Source: Umbribacter vaginalis (GTDB taxonomy: Bacteria; Actinomycetota; Coriobacteriia; Coriobacteriales; Eggerthellaceae). Taken from it: 64,000 bases of DNA. The notes below the pieces were generated by a model that saw nothing but the letters and a program-made list of their open reading frames with translations, was not told where the DNA came from and made no database searches. The position numbers and the translations under genes were made by a program. This document shows, piece by piece, positions 28,662-38,666 of the stretch. The DNA is taken from the NCBI GenBank assembly GCA_001552935.1, contig KQ959705.1:212191-276190 (forward strand), in the 5' to 3' direction. Positions within the stretch are counted from its first letter, which is position 1. Each line of letters opens with the position of its first letter.

Positions 28662-29492
28662 CTATAAGCGCCACTGAATGGGGGTGCAGCCGTGTTCTTG
28701 CAAGAATGCGTTTGCTTGTGAAAAGGGACGCGAGCCGCGAAACGGACGATAGGTGTCGCTTGCGCTTTGCCGTGCGGCAAGGGGAGAAGGGTGCTTCGCG
28801 CGCAAAACGAGAACGTGGGTTTTCTGAACAGGCGCGCTGTTCGCAGGCTGAGAGCATGCAACATTCCACAATTCGCATGCCGCGTGTTCGCGTGAAGGCG
28901 CATCCGCGTATGGCGGCACGTCACTGCGCCGTGCATGCAGTGTTTTCAGTGCATCGTTGCACATTTCGTTTGCGAAATTTCCCCAACAACACACTACTTT
29001 TGGCTGTTTCTGTACCAACGCGCACCGAAGAATTGCCTCGGTAACAGCGTGCCAACCAAGATTTTTGTGGCTATTCGCATAACCACGTTTCACACTCAGC
29101 GATGCATTCAAAAGCAGCACACCTTGGTGTGCCCACGGCTCCAAATTTCCCTGTGTCGGAAGTGGCAGCTCAAGGTCGTCGTGCAATTCCTTAAAAATGT
29201 TGCGCAGCGACGGCGGTACGCGCACGCCCGGATGCACCGAAAATGCCAAACCATTTGCTTGACGTTCGCCATGGTAGGGGTCTTGCCCGATAATGATTAC
29301 TTTTACCTGCTCAGGAGCACACATTTCCAGTGCTGCAAAACGTTTCGCTTCAGGCGGACAGATTATAACGTCCGCATCCATTTGTTGATGAATAGCGGTA
29401 TTGATCTGCGATAATCGGTTTATAACATGCTGTTTGTCGCTATCGAGCAAGCACGAAAACCACGCTTGTGGTATTTGAGTATCACAGGTCAT
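28662..29492 (-). CDS. ung: Uracil-DNA glycosylase
   Basis: Family-1 UNG that removes uracil from DNA. The catalytic GQDPYHG (69-75), LLNASLSV and the DNA-intercalating HPSPLAAR region (234-241) are all present. Between the beta strand ending CCWGNFA and HVLVLRAKHPSPL, about 38 extra residues (185-222) rich in Ala, Pro and Cys make the protein 276 residues instead of the usual 220-230. The start at 29492, with AAAGGAG ahead, excludes a long unrelated upstream extension of the frame. Confidence 0.93.
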   Translation of the reverse strand: MTCDTQIPQAWFSCLLDSDKQHVINRLSQINTAIHQQMDADVIICPPEAKRFAALEMCAPEQVKVIIIGQDPYHGERQANGLAFSVHPGVRVPPSLRNIFKELHDDLELPLPTQGNLEPWAHQGVLLLNASLSVKRGYANSHKNLGWHAVTEAILRCALVQKQPKVVCCWGNFANEMCNDALKTLHARRSDVPPYADAPSREHAACELWNVACSQPANSAPVQKTHVLVLRAKHPSPLAARQSASDTYRPFRGSRPFSQANAFLQEHGCTPIQWRL

Positions 29493-29548
29493 GCAATTCT
29501 CCTTTAACGCGTAAGTTTCAATACGTAACCAGGTGGGAAGCATACAGA

Positions 29549-29596
29549 CAGAGAACTCTCCAGGCAGAGAACTCTCCAGGCAGAGAACTCCACAGG
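29549..29596. repeat. Three tandem 16-bp repeats upstream of ung
   Basis: CAGAGAACTCTCCAGG is present twice exactly (29549-29580) and once with changes (29581-29596). They lie 57 bases upstream of the minus-strand ung start. The rest of the 29493-29897 gap contains a further imperfect pair built on CTTGTGnACGTGCA and no gene. Confidence 0.75.
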
Positions 29597-29897
29597 CATA
29601 GTATAGCAAGACGTATCCAGTGATGTTGAATCGGGCATGCCGTTTCTGCTTGCTTGTGAACGTGCATTCAAGTTTGCTTGTGCACGTGCACTCAATTGCG
29701 TACATTTCCGCACACCGTTTAATCCGTAAAACTTATGCACTCTTGTTTAATTTTCTAATCTGCTTTTATTACGACACTGAGTGTGCGATAATTCAACATT
29801 GATATGCGGGTGGTGCTTGTATGCACGCGCCTTTGCACATGGCGGGCATTACACGCCCTTAAACGCCCTTATATGTTGGAAAAATGGAGGAACGTAA

Positions 29898-31487
29898 TTG
29901 AAGACTTCTGCAGAGACACTCGAGAACAATTTTGCAAAAGTGTCAGTAACACTCGATGCCGACCAGGTGTCACAAGCATTCAAAAAGGAATATAAAGAAA
30001 TTGCCGGTAAGTATAATTTTCCGGGTTTCCGTCGTGGCAAAGCTCCTCGTGCCGTTATCAATTCAATGTGGGGCGCTGAAGCTATTGCAGCTCAAGTAAC
30101 GGAAAATCTCGTAAATGAGAATCATGCCGTAGCGGTTGATGAGTGCAATTTGTTCCCCATTGGTGCGCCTAAATTCGACGATAAACAGCCTATTCTTGCC
30201 CAGGATGGCAAGGAGTTAAGCTTCAGCTTTGAAATTGAGCTTAAACCTCATTTTGAGCTTTCAAGCTACGATCCCGTTACTATTGAAGTTCCTGCCGAGA
30301 AAGTATCTGACGATGCGGTTCAGCATGAAATCGATTCGATTGTAGCTATGTACTCAACCTATGAAGAAGCATCGAGCGCTACAAAAGCTAAAGAAGGTAT
30401 GTCGCTTGACCTCGAAGTGAAAGCTACTGACGATAAGAAGAAGCCTGTTGCAGCGCTGTCATCGGACACGCGCTCGTATGTGTTGGGCTCGAATACGCTT
30501 ACTGAAGCGTTCGACAAGGCACTTGTTGGCTTAAAGAAGGGCGAGAAAGCAAGCGTTGAAATTGCCATTAACGAAGATAGTAAAGCGCCGTTCGACCAAT
30601 TTATTGGCAAAACAAAGAAAATTGTGCTTGATGTGAAAGTGAAAGCCATCAAAAAGAAGCAAGAACCACAGTTAACAGATGAGTTTGTGTCGAAGAATTT
30701 TGGTCACAAAAATGAGGCTGAACTGCGTGAATTCATCTTAAAGATGCTTCAGGAACAGCACGAACAAATGCTTCCACAAATTCGTGACAACCGTATGCTT
30801 GATGCGCTTGCAGCACGTCTTGAGGGCGAACTTCCTGAAAGCATGATCGCTTCTTACAAAGAGCAAATTTACAAGAACCTGTTTACTCAGTTGCAACAGC
30901 AAGGCGCCACACTTGACCAGTATATGCAGGCTCAGGGTATTACGTCTGCTCAATTGCATGATGATGTTGCCGAGCAAGCGCAAGAGCGTCTACGTCAAGA
31001 TTTAGCGCTTGATGCATGGGCTGCTCACAATAAGTTTACGGTATCAGATGAAGACGTTTCTGCAGAGTTCGATAAAAGCGCTGTTGAAAACCCGCGTGCA
31101 TTTGAAGCAGCATGGCGTCGCGAGGGCAAATTACATATGGTACGCGAAGGCGTGCTGCGTCAAAAAGCGGTTGCTTCTGTTGAAGAAACACTTTTAACAG
31201 TTGAAGAGCCAAAAAAGAAATCCGCTGCTAAAAAAGCTAAAGCTTCAGAGAAAACTGAAACAAAAGACACAAAAGCAGCAGATAGCTCAAAATCAACTGC
31301 TAAGAAATCGAGCAGCAAAGCTGAAAAAGCCGATAAAGCGCAGGAAAACGATAAAGCGGAAAAAGCTCCTGCAAAAAAGGCTGCTACTAAAAAAGCTTCT
31401 GCAAAAAAAGATGACACGAAGAACAGCGACACGAAAGCTGCTCCTAAGAAAACAGCAGCTAAATCGAGCGCGACACGTTCTAAATAA
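29898..31487 (+). CDS. tig: Trigger factor with long Lys/Ala-rich tail
   Basis: Ribosome-bound chaperone and prolyl isomerase. The ribosome-docking motif GFRRGKAPR is at 43-51, the FKBP-type domain spans about 150-245, and the C-terminal chaperone arms run to about 430. The last 95 residues (about 433-529) are an unusual low-complexity tail of Lys, Ala, Ser, Thr and Asp resembling histone H1-like tails. The TTG start is supported by GGAGG seven bases upstream. A strong terminator follows, then clpP-clpX, the usual bacterial order. Confidence 0.94.
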   Translation: MKTSAETLENNFAKVSVTLDADQVSQAFKKEYKEIAGKYNFPGFRRGKAPRAVINSMWGAEAIAAQVTENLVNENHAVAVDECNLFPIGAPKFDDKQPILAQDGKELSFSFEIELKPHFELSSYDPVTIEVPAEKVSDDAVQHEIDSIVAMYSTYEEASSATKAKEGMSLDLEVKATDDKKKPVAALSSDTRSYVLGSNTLTEAFDKALVGLKKGEKASVEIAINEDSKAPFDQFIGKTKKIVLDVKVKAIKKKQEPQLTDEFVSKNFGHKNEAELREFILKMLQEQHEQMLPQIRDNRMLDALAARLEGELPESMIASYKEQIYKNLFTQLQQQGATLDQYMQAQGITSAQLHDDVAEQAQERLRQDLALDAWAAHNKFTVSDEDVSAEFDKSAVENPRAFEAAWRREGKLHMVREGVLRQKAVASVEETLLTVEEPKKKSAAKKAKASEKTETKDTKAADSSKSTAKKSSSKAEKADKAQENDKAEKAPAKKAATKKASAKKDDTKNSDTKAAPKKTAAKSSATRSK

Positions 31488-31505
31488 GCACGATTAACAA
31501 CGATG

Positions 31506-31544
31506 CAACGGGCGCACTCACCTGAGATGCGTCCGTTGTTTTTA
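31506..31544 (+). terminator. Terminator after tig
   Basis: Arms CAACGGGCGCA and TGCGTCCGTTG, with one internal mismatch, followed by TTTTTA. It lies between tig and clpP, 22 bases before the clpP start. Confidence 0.85.
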
Positions 31545-31565
31545 TACGAGAAGAAAGGAAATACG

Positions 31566-32201
31566 ATGACACAGTTTGAATCGAGTGTTACAACAGGTGC
31601 ACTTATTCCGTATGTTATTGAACAATCACCTCGTGGTGAGCGCAGTTATGACATATATTCGCGCTTGTTAAAAGATCGTATCATCTTTTTAGGTGAAGCG
31701 ATTGATGATAATGTTGCAAATTCGATTGTAGCGCAGTTGCTTCTTCTGGAAAGCGCTGATCCCGATAAGGATATTTCGCTGTACATCAATTCGCCCGGAG
31801 GATCGGTAAGCGCTGGCTTGGCTATTCTTGATACTATGAACTTTATTAAGTGTGATGTGTCAACGATTTGCATGGGTATGGCCGCTTCTATGGGTGCTGT
31901 GTTGCTTTCCGCTGGTACGAAAGGCAAGCGTCTTATTTTGCCAAATGCTACTGTTATGATTCATCAGCCATCTGGTGGAGCACAAGGCCAGCAAACTGAA
32001 ATTGCTATTATGGCCGAGCAAATTTTGAAAACGCGTGCGCGCTTGAACCAAATTCTTGCAGATAATTGCGGCAGAAAGCTTGATGATGTGCAGAAAGATA
32101 CCGAGCGCGACAACTGGCTTGATGCTAACGAAGCGCTCTCGTATGGCATTGTTGATAAAATTACCGCTTCGCGTAATTCACTTGCAAACGACAAGAAGTA
32201 A
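31566..32201 (+). CDS. clpP: ATP-dependent Clp protease proteolytic subunit
   Basis: Serine protease forming the tetradecameric chamber. The triad is visible: Ser108 in GMAASMGA, His133 in MIHQPSGG and Asp182 in [11 protein letters not shown]. At 211 residues it is of normal length. GAAAGG precedes the ATG at 31566. The frame extends to 31503, but that would run through the upstream terminator. clpX follows, giving the ClpXP operon. Confidence 0.96.
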   Translation: MTQFESSVTTGALIPYVIEQSPRGERSYDIYSRLLKDRIIFLGEAIDDNVANSIVAQLLLLESADPDKDISLYINSPGGSVSAGLAILDTMNFIKCDVSTICMGMAASMGAVLLSAGTKGKRLILPNATVMIHQPSGGAQGQQTEIAIMAEQILKTRARLNQILADNCGRKLDDVQKDTERDNWLDANEALSYGIVDKITASRNSLANDKK

Positions 32202-32257
32202 CACTACATGCGTGGCATGGTAAGCTGCCTAGGTAGGTATATGAATGAGGAGATAAG

Positions 32258-33766
32258 GTGAGTAAGACTAACCGAGGATTTGATGACAATACAACACATG
32301 GCAACCCACCCGTTTGCTCATTTTGCGGTAAATCGGCCGATGAAGTTGATTCTTTGATCACAACGCCAGCTGGCGCATGCATTTGTGATGAATGTATTGC
32401 CATGTGCGCGAAAGTGGTTATGGAGCAGCAAAATGATGGCGCGTTGTCGTCATTGATGCACGATCCGGAAAAACGTAAAGCGCTTGCAGGCATGCTTCCG
32501 CTTGACGAGGAATATTTGCATCCCGATGAGGACGACAAACCGCTTACGCCTGAAGACGTTCTTCAGGCACTGCCAACGCCTAGCACCATTTATCAGCAAC
32601 TTTCTGAATACGTTATTGGACAAGACGAAGCCAAGCGCGCGCTGGCGGTGGCGGTGTATAACCACTACAAGCGCATTAAAGTAAAGCTTAACGATGAGAG
32701 TGACGATTGCGAACTTGCTAAAAGCAACATCATGCTTTTGGGTCCGACGGGTTCAGGTAAAACGCTGCTTGCACAAACACTTGCTCGTAGCTTGCGTGTT
32801 CCGTTCGCTATTGCGGACGCCACTACGCTTACCGAAGCAGGTTATGTGGGCGAAGACGTGGAAACTATCCTGTTGAAGCTTATAACAGCAGCAGATTTTA
32901 ATATCCCTATGGCAGAGATAGGAATTATCTACATCGATGAGATTGATAAAATTGCGCGCAAGTCGGAAAACGTTTCCATCACGCGCGATGTTTCAGGCGA
33001 AGGCGTGCAGCAATGTTTGCTCAAGATTGTAGAAGGTACTGATGCAAGCGTGCCTCCGCAGGGTGGACGTAAGCATCCTATGCAAGAGCTTATCCATATC
33101 AATACTACAAACATCTTGTTCATTATTGGCGGTGCTTTTGTTGGTCTTACTGATATTATTGCTGCACGAACAGGGAAAAGCGCCATCGGCTTTAATTCAG
33201 ACGAGCCTTTAAGCTCAACAAAAGTAAGCGATGCACTGTTTAAGAAAACGCTCCCTGAAGACTTACAGAAATTCGGTATGATTCCTGAATTTGTGGGTCG
33301 TATTCCTGTTATTACGTCGCTTGATGCGTTGACGGAAAGCGACCTCATTCATATTCTAACGCAGCCGAAAAACGCGCTGGTAAAGCAGTATAAACGCCTG
33401 TTCAAATACGACGATTGTGAACTTCATTTCGACGATGGCGCCTTGCGTGCTATTGCTCATGAAGCCGTTGAACATAAAACAGGAGCTCGTGGTTTACGTG
33501 CTATTTGTGAGCGTGTATTGCGTCAATTGATGTACGATTTGCCCGATATTGCAGGTAATACGCGTGTTACGATTACCGAAAGCGATGTGTGTGGAAAAAC
33601 GCAACCAACTATTGAACGTGTGGATGCAGGCGAGGGCGAAGGCGCGCGTTTGGATGCGCATGCGCATGACGCTGATGCGTGTAATGGCGATAGGGTAGCG
33701 TGTTTAACACAATCGGGTAAGGCGAACACTGAAAGCGTTTCAACAGAGGAGGACATTCATGAGTAA
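32258..33766 (+). CDS. clpX: ATP-dependent Clp protease ATP-binding subunit ClpX
   Basis: AAA+ unfoldase that feeds substrates to ClpP. The zinc-binding N-domain has CSFCG (Cys20, Cys23) and ICDEC (Cys43, Cys46). The AAA module has Walker A GPTGSGKT, Walker [12 protein letters not shown], the pore loop GYVGEDVE and the ClpP-binding IGF tripeptide in SAIGFN. The C-terminal 55 residues are an Asp/Ala/His/Gly-rich extension beyond the usual end, giving 502 residues against about 420. The GTG start follows GAGGAG. The stop overlaps valS by eight bases. Confidence 0.95.
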   Translation: MSKTNRGFDDNTTHGNPPVCSFCGKSADEVDSLITTPAGACICDECIAMCAKVVMEQQNDGALSSLMHDPEKRKALAGMLPLDEEYLHPDEDDKPLTPEDVLQALPTPSTIYQQLSEYVIGQDEAKRALAVAVYNHYKRIKVKLNDESDDCELAKSNIMLLGPTGSGKTLLAQTLARSLRVPFAIADATTLTEAGYVGEDVETILLKLITAADFNIPMAEIGIIYIDEIDKIARKSENVSITRDVSGEGVQQCLLKIVEGTDASVPPQGGRKHPMQELIHINTTNILFIIGGAFVGLTDIIAARTGKSAIGFNSDEPLSSTKVSDALFKKTLPEDLQKFGMIPEFVGRIPVITSLDALTESDLIHILTQPKNALVKQYKRLFKYDDCELHFDDGALRAIAHEAVEHKTGARGLRAICERVLRQLMYDLPDIAGNTRVTITESDVCGKTQPTIERVDAGEGEGARLDAHAHDADACNGDRVACLTQSGKANTESVSTEEDIHE

Positions 33767-36473
33767 TCAGCAGCACTCTGTATCTCATGATGAGCAACAT
33801 TGCGCAGATAGCAAAGAGCAAGCGCCTGAGCAAAGCTTGGAACAGAAGCGTTTCTTAGAATGGAAGAATGCAGGTTTGTTCAGCAGAAGCAAGGGTTTTG
33901 GTACGCACGGCAATCAACCATTTACCGTTGTTATTCCGCCTCCGAATATCACAGGCATGCTTCATATGGGACATGCTCTTAACGATACCATTCAAGACGC
34001 ACTTATTCGTCGTGCTCGTATGCAGGGCTATCAAACGCGTTGGGTTTTAGGTACTGATCATGCTGGCATCGCCACGCAAACAAAAGTGGACAAAAAGCTG
34101 GCGTCAGAGGGTATTTCGCGTCTTGATATTGGGCGCGAGGCTTTTATCGAGAAGTGCTTCGAGTGGCGCGAAGTTTACGGGCGCACGATTGTCGAGCAAA
34201 TTAAAGGTATGGGCTGTTCGTGCGACTACGACAACGAGAACTTTACGCTTGATGAGCACTATGCGCGCTGTGTGCGTGAAGTGTTTGCAAACTGGTATCA
34301 CGACAAGCTTATCTACCGAGGTAAACGCATTGTTAATTGGTGTCCGCACTGCACCACCGCCATCGCCGATGACGAGGCTGAATACGTGGAAGAAGATGGG
34401 CATTTATGGTATTTGCGCTATCCTTTGGCGGACGCAAGCGCAGATGAGCCGTATATTGTGGTAGCTACGACGCGTCCAGAAACGATGCTGGGCGATACGG
34501 GTGTTGCGGTAAGTCCACGCGATGAAAGCAAGAAGCATCTTGTAGGCAGAATGGTGAAGTTGCCGCTGGTTGACCGTAAAATTCCTATTTTTGCCGATTG
34601 GCATGTCGATGAGAATTTTGGTACTGGTTTTGTGAAAGTGACACCTTCGCATGACCCGAACGACTGGGCTATGGGTGAAGCACACCAGCTTGAGCGCATC
34701 AACATTTTCGATGAAACAGCGCACGTTGTTGATGGTTACGGGCGCTTTAGCGGCATGACGCGTGACGAAGCGCGTGAAGCGATTGTTGCTGCCTTTGATG
34801 AGCTGGGGCTTCTTGAAAAAGTGGAAGACCACCACCATTCGGTGATGACGTGCTACCGCTGCCATACAAAACTTGAGCCGTGGGAATCGGAGCAGTGGTT
34901 TGTGCGCGTTGATCCATTGAAAAAAGATGCAGCTCACGTTGTTGAAGATGGAGAGATACAGTTTTATCCAAGCCGTTGGAAGCACGTGTATTTGGACTGG
35001 CTGGAAAACCTTAAAGACTGGTGCATTTCTCGACAATTATGGTGGGGACATCGCATTCCTATGTATTATTGCGACGAGTGCGGTTTTGAAGACGCGTTCG
35101 TTGACGAACCCAGCTGCTGCCCGCAATGTGGAAGCGCCTTGCGCCAAGACACCGACGTGCTTGACACGTGGTTTTCTTCTCAGCTTTGGCCGTTTGCTAC
35201 CCTTGGCTGGAACGCAAAAGACCAGCAGGGAAGCGAGCTTGCTTGTGCGTATCCGACACAAGTGTTGTCAACTGCGCGCGACATCATGGGCTTGTGGGTT
35301 GCGCGTATGGTGATGTCGTCGCTGTACTGTACAGGCAAAATTCCGTTTGAAAAAGTTATCATTCACCCAACGGTTATGGGAGCTGATGGCAAGCCGATGA
35401 GCAAATCGCGCGGCAACGGCGTTGATCCTTTGCGTTTGATGAAAGATTACGGCGCTGACGGTATGCGTTTTGGCTTGTTGTCGCAGGTAAGCGGCGCGCA
35501 AGATCTGCGTTTTAATGAAGCACAGCTTGAAGGCAGCCGCAATTTCGCGAACAAAATTCGCAACGCAGCGCGTTTTGTAGCGATGCACTTAGACAACTAC
35601 ACGCCCGGTGCACCCGAAGCGCGCACGCTTGCCGACAAGTGGATGCTTTCGCGCTTGTATCACCTGGTAAAAGACGTTGACGCCGCATTTGATTCCTTTG
35701 AGTTTGCCGACCTTACGCGTTCGCTGTACAGTTTCTTTTGGAACGAATTTTGCGATTGGTACATCGAGTTTTCAAAAAGCCGTTTGTCGGACGGCGCGCC
35801 AGCTGACGATAAAGTAGCCTGCCAGCGCAATTTAGTGTTTGTACTCAGTCAGTCCATTCGCTTACTTGCGCCTTTGATGCCTTTTATCACGGAAGATATT
35901 TATCAGGAACTGCGTGCTTACCAGCCTGAACAGGAACCTGCTTTCTTGATGAGTTGCTCGTGGCCTGAAGCTGACCAGTTCAAGCAGTTTGATTGTGCAG
36001 ATGCCGAGCATGCGTTTGCAAGTTTATGTGAAGTAATCGGCGCATGTCGCTCGACGCGAGCGCGCTACGGGCTTTCGCCTAAAACAGCGTTGACAGTAAG
36101 TGTTGCAGCTGATAAAGCAGTACAGCATTCGCTTGAGCAACAGCAAATGCTTTTGTGTGCAATGGCGCATATCGATAAGCTTTGCTTATGCGATAGCGTC
36201 TCAAAAGAGAAAGAAGTGTGCTCAGTTATGGGTCACTACACCGAAACGTGCATCAACTTGCACGGCTTGGTGGATTTTGCAGCCGAGCTTGCACGCTTGA
36301 ACAAAGAGTACAAAAAAGTTGAAAGCGACGTGCTGAAGTTCTCGAAGAAGCTGTCGAATGAAGCGTATTTAAGCAAAGCGGCGCCGGAGATTATTGCGAA
36401 AGATCGCCAAAAGTTGGAAGACGCTCAAAAAAAGCTTGCATCGCTTGAAGAACAGCGCACGTTGTTGGCGTAG
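33759..36473 (+). CDS. valS: Valyl-tRNA synthetase
   Basis: Class I synthetase of 904 residues. The HIGH-type motif is [15 protein letters not shown], the KMSKS motif reads [12 protein letters not shown], and the C-terminal coiled coil that clamps the tRNA covers about 835-904. The editing domain includes [12 protein letters not shown]. The start overlaps the clpX end, so it is co-transcribed with clpP-clpX; GAGGAGG lies upstream of the ATG. No T-box leader is present. Confidence 0.96.
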   Translation: MSNQQHSVSHDEQHCADSKEQAPEQSLEQKRFLEWKNAGLFSRSKGFGTHGNQPFTVVIPPPNITGMLHMGHALNDTIQDALIRRARMQGYQTRWVLGTDHAGIATQTKVDKKLASEGISRLDIGREAFIEKCFEWREVYGRTIVEQIKGMGCSCDYDNENFTLDEHYARCVREVFANWYHDKLIYRGKRIVNWCPHCTTAIADDEAEYVEEDGHLWYLRYPLADASADEPYIVVATTRPETMLGDTGVAVSPRDESKKHLVGRMVKLPLVDRKIPIFADWHVDENFGTGFVKVTPSHDPNDWAMGEAHQLERINIFDETAHVVDGYGRFSGMTRDEAREAIVAAFDELGLLEKVEDHHHSVMTCYRCHTKLEPWESEQWFVRVDPLKKDAAHVVEDGEIQFYPSRWKHVYLDWLENLKDWCISRQLWWGHRIPMYYCDECGFEDAFVDEPSCCPQCGSALRQDTDVLDTWFSSQLWPFATLGWNAKDQQGSELACAYPTQVLSTARDIMGLWVARMVMSSLYCTGKIPFEKVIIHPTVMGADGKPMSKSRGNGVDPLRLMKDYGADGMRFGLLSQVSGAQDLRFNEAQLEGSRNFANKIRNAARFVAMHLDNYTPGAPEARTLADKWMLSRLYHLVKDVDAAFDSFEFADLTRSLYSFFWNEFCDWYIEFSKSRLSDGAPADDKVACQRNLVFVLSQSIRLLAPLMPFITEDIYQELRAYQPEQEPAFLMSCSWPEADQFKQFDCADAEHAFASLCEVIGACRSTRARYGLSPKTALTVSVAADKAVQHSLEQQQMLLCAMAHIDKLCLCDSVSKEKEVCSVMGHYTETCINLHGLVDFAAELARLNKEYKKVESDVLKFSKKLSNEAYLSKAAPEIIAKDRQKLEDAQKKLASLEEQRTLLA

Positions 36474-36747
36474 CGGGGCGCTTTGTTGGCGTAACGGGTG
36501 GTGGAACGCTACGGGCCTTGACGGCGGCGTAGCGTGCGCCGCACCGCCTGCACCATCGCGCTGCGCCCTTGTCGCCTTCGAACAATGCCAGTTCACGAAG
36601 CACCGCCCGCGCTGGTGCGTCCCGCACCCGCGCGCGTGCCTTAGGTAGCTTACATTGGTATTGACGTGGGGAAAGATGTATTGTGGTTGACGTGGGAAAG
36701 CGTATTTTCTTGCGTTGATTGTGGAGGTAAATCCGCACCCGTCGCGC

Positions 36748-37512
36748 CTACAGCGTATAGATGCTTGCAATAAGTTTGCGCACGTAAGGATGCTCGCAGC
36801 TGCTTAACTCGCTTGCGGCACATTCGGTAACAATTCCCGCGTCTTTCATGACGATAATCCTGTCGCTCATGCGCTGCGCAACCGCTAAATCATGATGAAC
36901 GAACAGCATTGACACCTTATGCTCTTGGCGCAAGGTTTCCAGCAGCTGTAATATTTTTTCCTGTACCGTCATGTCAAGCGCGCTTGTTACTTCATCAAGA
37001 ACAAGCAGTTCAGGCTCACATGCCAGCGCCCGCGCGATGGATGCACGTTGAAGCTGACCGCCAGAAAGCTCGCTTGGGCGGTGACTTGCATAATGTTTGC
37101 TTAAACCTACACGTTCAAGCAAGTTCTCGCAGCGCTCGCGTGCCTGCGCGCGCGTGCACAGCTTGTATGATAGCAGCGCTTCGCGAATGGAATAGCCAAC
37201 GGTGCGCAGCTGATCAAAGGTTTGCGTTGGATCTTGACTTACCATTTGAATTTTTTGACGCATCACGCGTTTTTCCTGGCGCGCAAGCTTACTTATATCC
37301 TGGTCATTCCAATAGATAGCACCTTTTGTTGGCCGTTTGAGGCCTGCAATAATAGTAGCAAAGGTACTTTTGCCAGCACCCGATTCACCAACCAGTGATA
37401 TGCTTTCGTGTTCATTTATGCACAAACACGCATCGTTAAGCGCACAAAAAGTACGTCCGTTACTGCGATACGTTTTAGTAATGTGTTCAAGTTTCATCAG
37501 GTGTGATGCCAT
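36748..37512 (-). CDS. Nickel/peptide-type ABC transporter ATP-binding protein (DppF/NikE type)
   Basis: A 254-residue ATPase with Walker A GESGAGKSTF, signature LSGGQLQRASIARAL, Walker B LLVLDEVTSALD and switch His in VHHDLAV. The QDPTQTFDQL stretch after the Q-loop is typical of oligopeptide and nickel importers. It is the last gene of a six-gene minus-strand operon and pairs with the adjacent ATPase. The C-terminal oligopeptide-binding extension is short, as in NikE. Confidence 0.88.
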   Translation of the reverse strand: MASHLMKLEHITKTYRSNGRTFCALNDACLCINEHESISLVGESGAGKSTFATIIAGLKRPTKGAIYWNDQDISKLARQEKRVMRQKIQMVSQDPTQTFDQLRTVGYSIREALLSYKLCTRAQARERCENLLERVGLSKHYASHRPSELSGGQLQRASIARALACEPELLVLDEVTSALDMTVQEKILQLLETLRQEHKVSMLFVHHDLAVAQRMSDRIIVMKDAGIVTECAASELSSCEHPYVRKLIASIYTL

Positions 37513-37560
37513 AGAAGTTCCTTCGCACTAACAGGTGACTAACAGCTTACTAGCAGGTGG

Positions 37561-38487
37561 CTAACAGGTATCCGATTGGGGTTGTGTTCGCGTTGCGCTC
37601 TTAAAGCGTGGAACAGACGCCAGTAGTTCGCGCGTACGTTCGTTTTGTGGGTGTTCAAGAACGCTTTTGCTTGAGCCTTGCTCGATAATGTGCCCGCTAT
37701 CCATCACGATCAGCGAATCGCACATATGACCAGCCAGCGCAATATTATGCGTTACCATGAGGATGGCGGTGTTGCGCGTTGCATTCAGCTCGAGCAATTC
37801 ATCAACGATGGCGCTTTGCGTTGTTGTATCAAGCACGCTGGTGGGCTCGTCGGCAAGCAGCAATTTTGGTTCAAAGATACAACCCATAACAATTGCCACA
37901 CGCTGGAGCATTCCGCCTGATAGCTCGTGTGGATACGACTGCAATACGCGTTGCGGGTTAGAAAAATGCATACGCTTCATAAGCGCTATCAGAGCATCAT
38001 GGTTATATGGCTTCGCGTGAACATGATATAGCTCTTCAATTTGCGCGCCCATTTTCATCAGCGGATCGAAGCGTTGACCAGGGTTTTGAAAAATCGTTGC
38101 AATATTATTCCCGCGTACGTGCTGCATATTTTCTTCTGTCAATTCAAGTAAATTGTTGCCTTGGAAATAAATGGCTCCTGTTGTGGTAGCTTGATGCGCA
38201 AGAAGTTGCACGATACTATGAAGCACCGTACTTTTACCCGCTCCACTTTCTCCTACAATGCCAACAATTTCACCAGGCATAATTGAGAAAGAAACATCGT
38301 ACACGACATGATGTCCCTCGTAGCTAATATTGACATTATGTAAGCGTAGCAGTGCATCTTCAAAGGCTTTCTCATTAAAGCGCTCTGAGTTGTGTAGCGC
38401 TGGTTGATGAGATTGCTGCAGGAGAGTATTGAGCGCCGAAGAGGGCGTTACAGCATGTTTGGAAGATTGTGAGGAGCTTGTTGTCAT
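37561..38487 (-). CDS. Nickel/peptide-type ABC transporter ATP-binding protein (DppD/NikD type)
   Basis: A 308-residue ATPase with an unusual 45-residue Ser/Gln-rich N-terminal lead. The domain proper begins at LLRLHNVNISYEGHHVVYDV. Walker A GESGAGKSTV, signature LSGGMLQRVAIVMG, Walker B LLLADEPTSVLD and switch VTHNIALA are intact. It has the family's FQNPGQRFDPLMKMG segment. It lies 48 bases ahead of its partner ATPase. Confidence 0.88.
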   Translation of the reverse strand: MTTSSSQSSKHAVTPSSALNTLLQQSHQPALHNSERFNEKAFEDALLRLHNVNISYEGHHVVYDVSFSIMPGEIVGIVGESGAGKSTVLHSIVQLLAHQATTTGAIYFQGNNLLELTEENMQHVRGNNIATIFQNPGQRFDPLMKMGAQIEELYHVHAKPYNHDALIALMKRMHFSNPQRVLQSYPHELSGGMLQRVAIVMGCIFEPKLLLADEPTSVLDTTTQSAIVDELLELNATRNTAILMVTHNIALAGHMCDSLIVMDSGHIIEQGSSKSVLEHPQNERTRELLASVPRFKSATRTQPQSDTC

Positions 38488-38666
38488 ACCAGTCCTTATA
38501 CGGTAATCGTGCGTACCACGGGTGCTGAGAGTGTTTCCACTTGTGCACGAGTGGTACGCGTGCTGTGACTATCGCGCGCTTGCGTTTGCAGCTGCACGTT
38601 GCAGGCTTATTCTGCGTAACGTGTTTGTGCTGCAGAGGCACTGTATCAGCGCCTCAAATGCGCTTA

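Noticed and set aside
29549..29596. Short tandem repeats as a CRISPR array
   Set aside because: Repeats are contiguous 16-base units without unique spacers and there are no cas genes; the same applies to 44651-44695 and 8001-8094.
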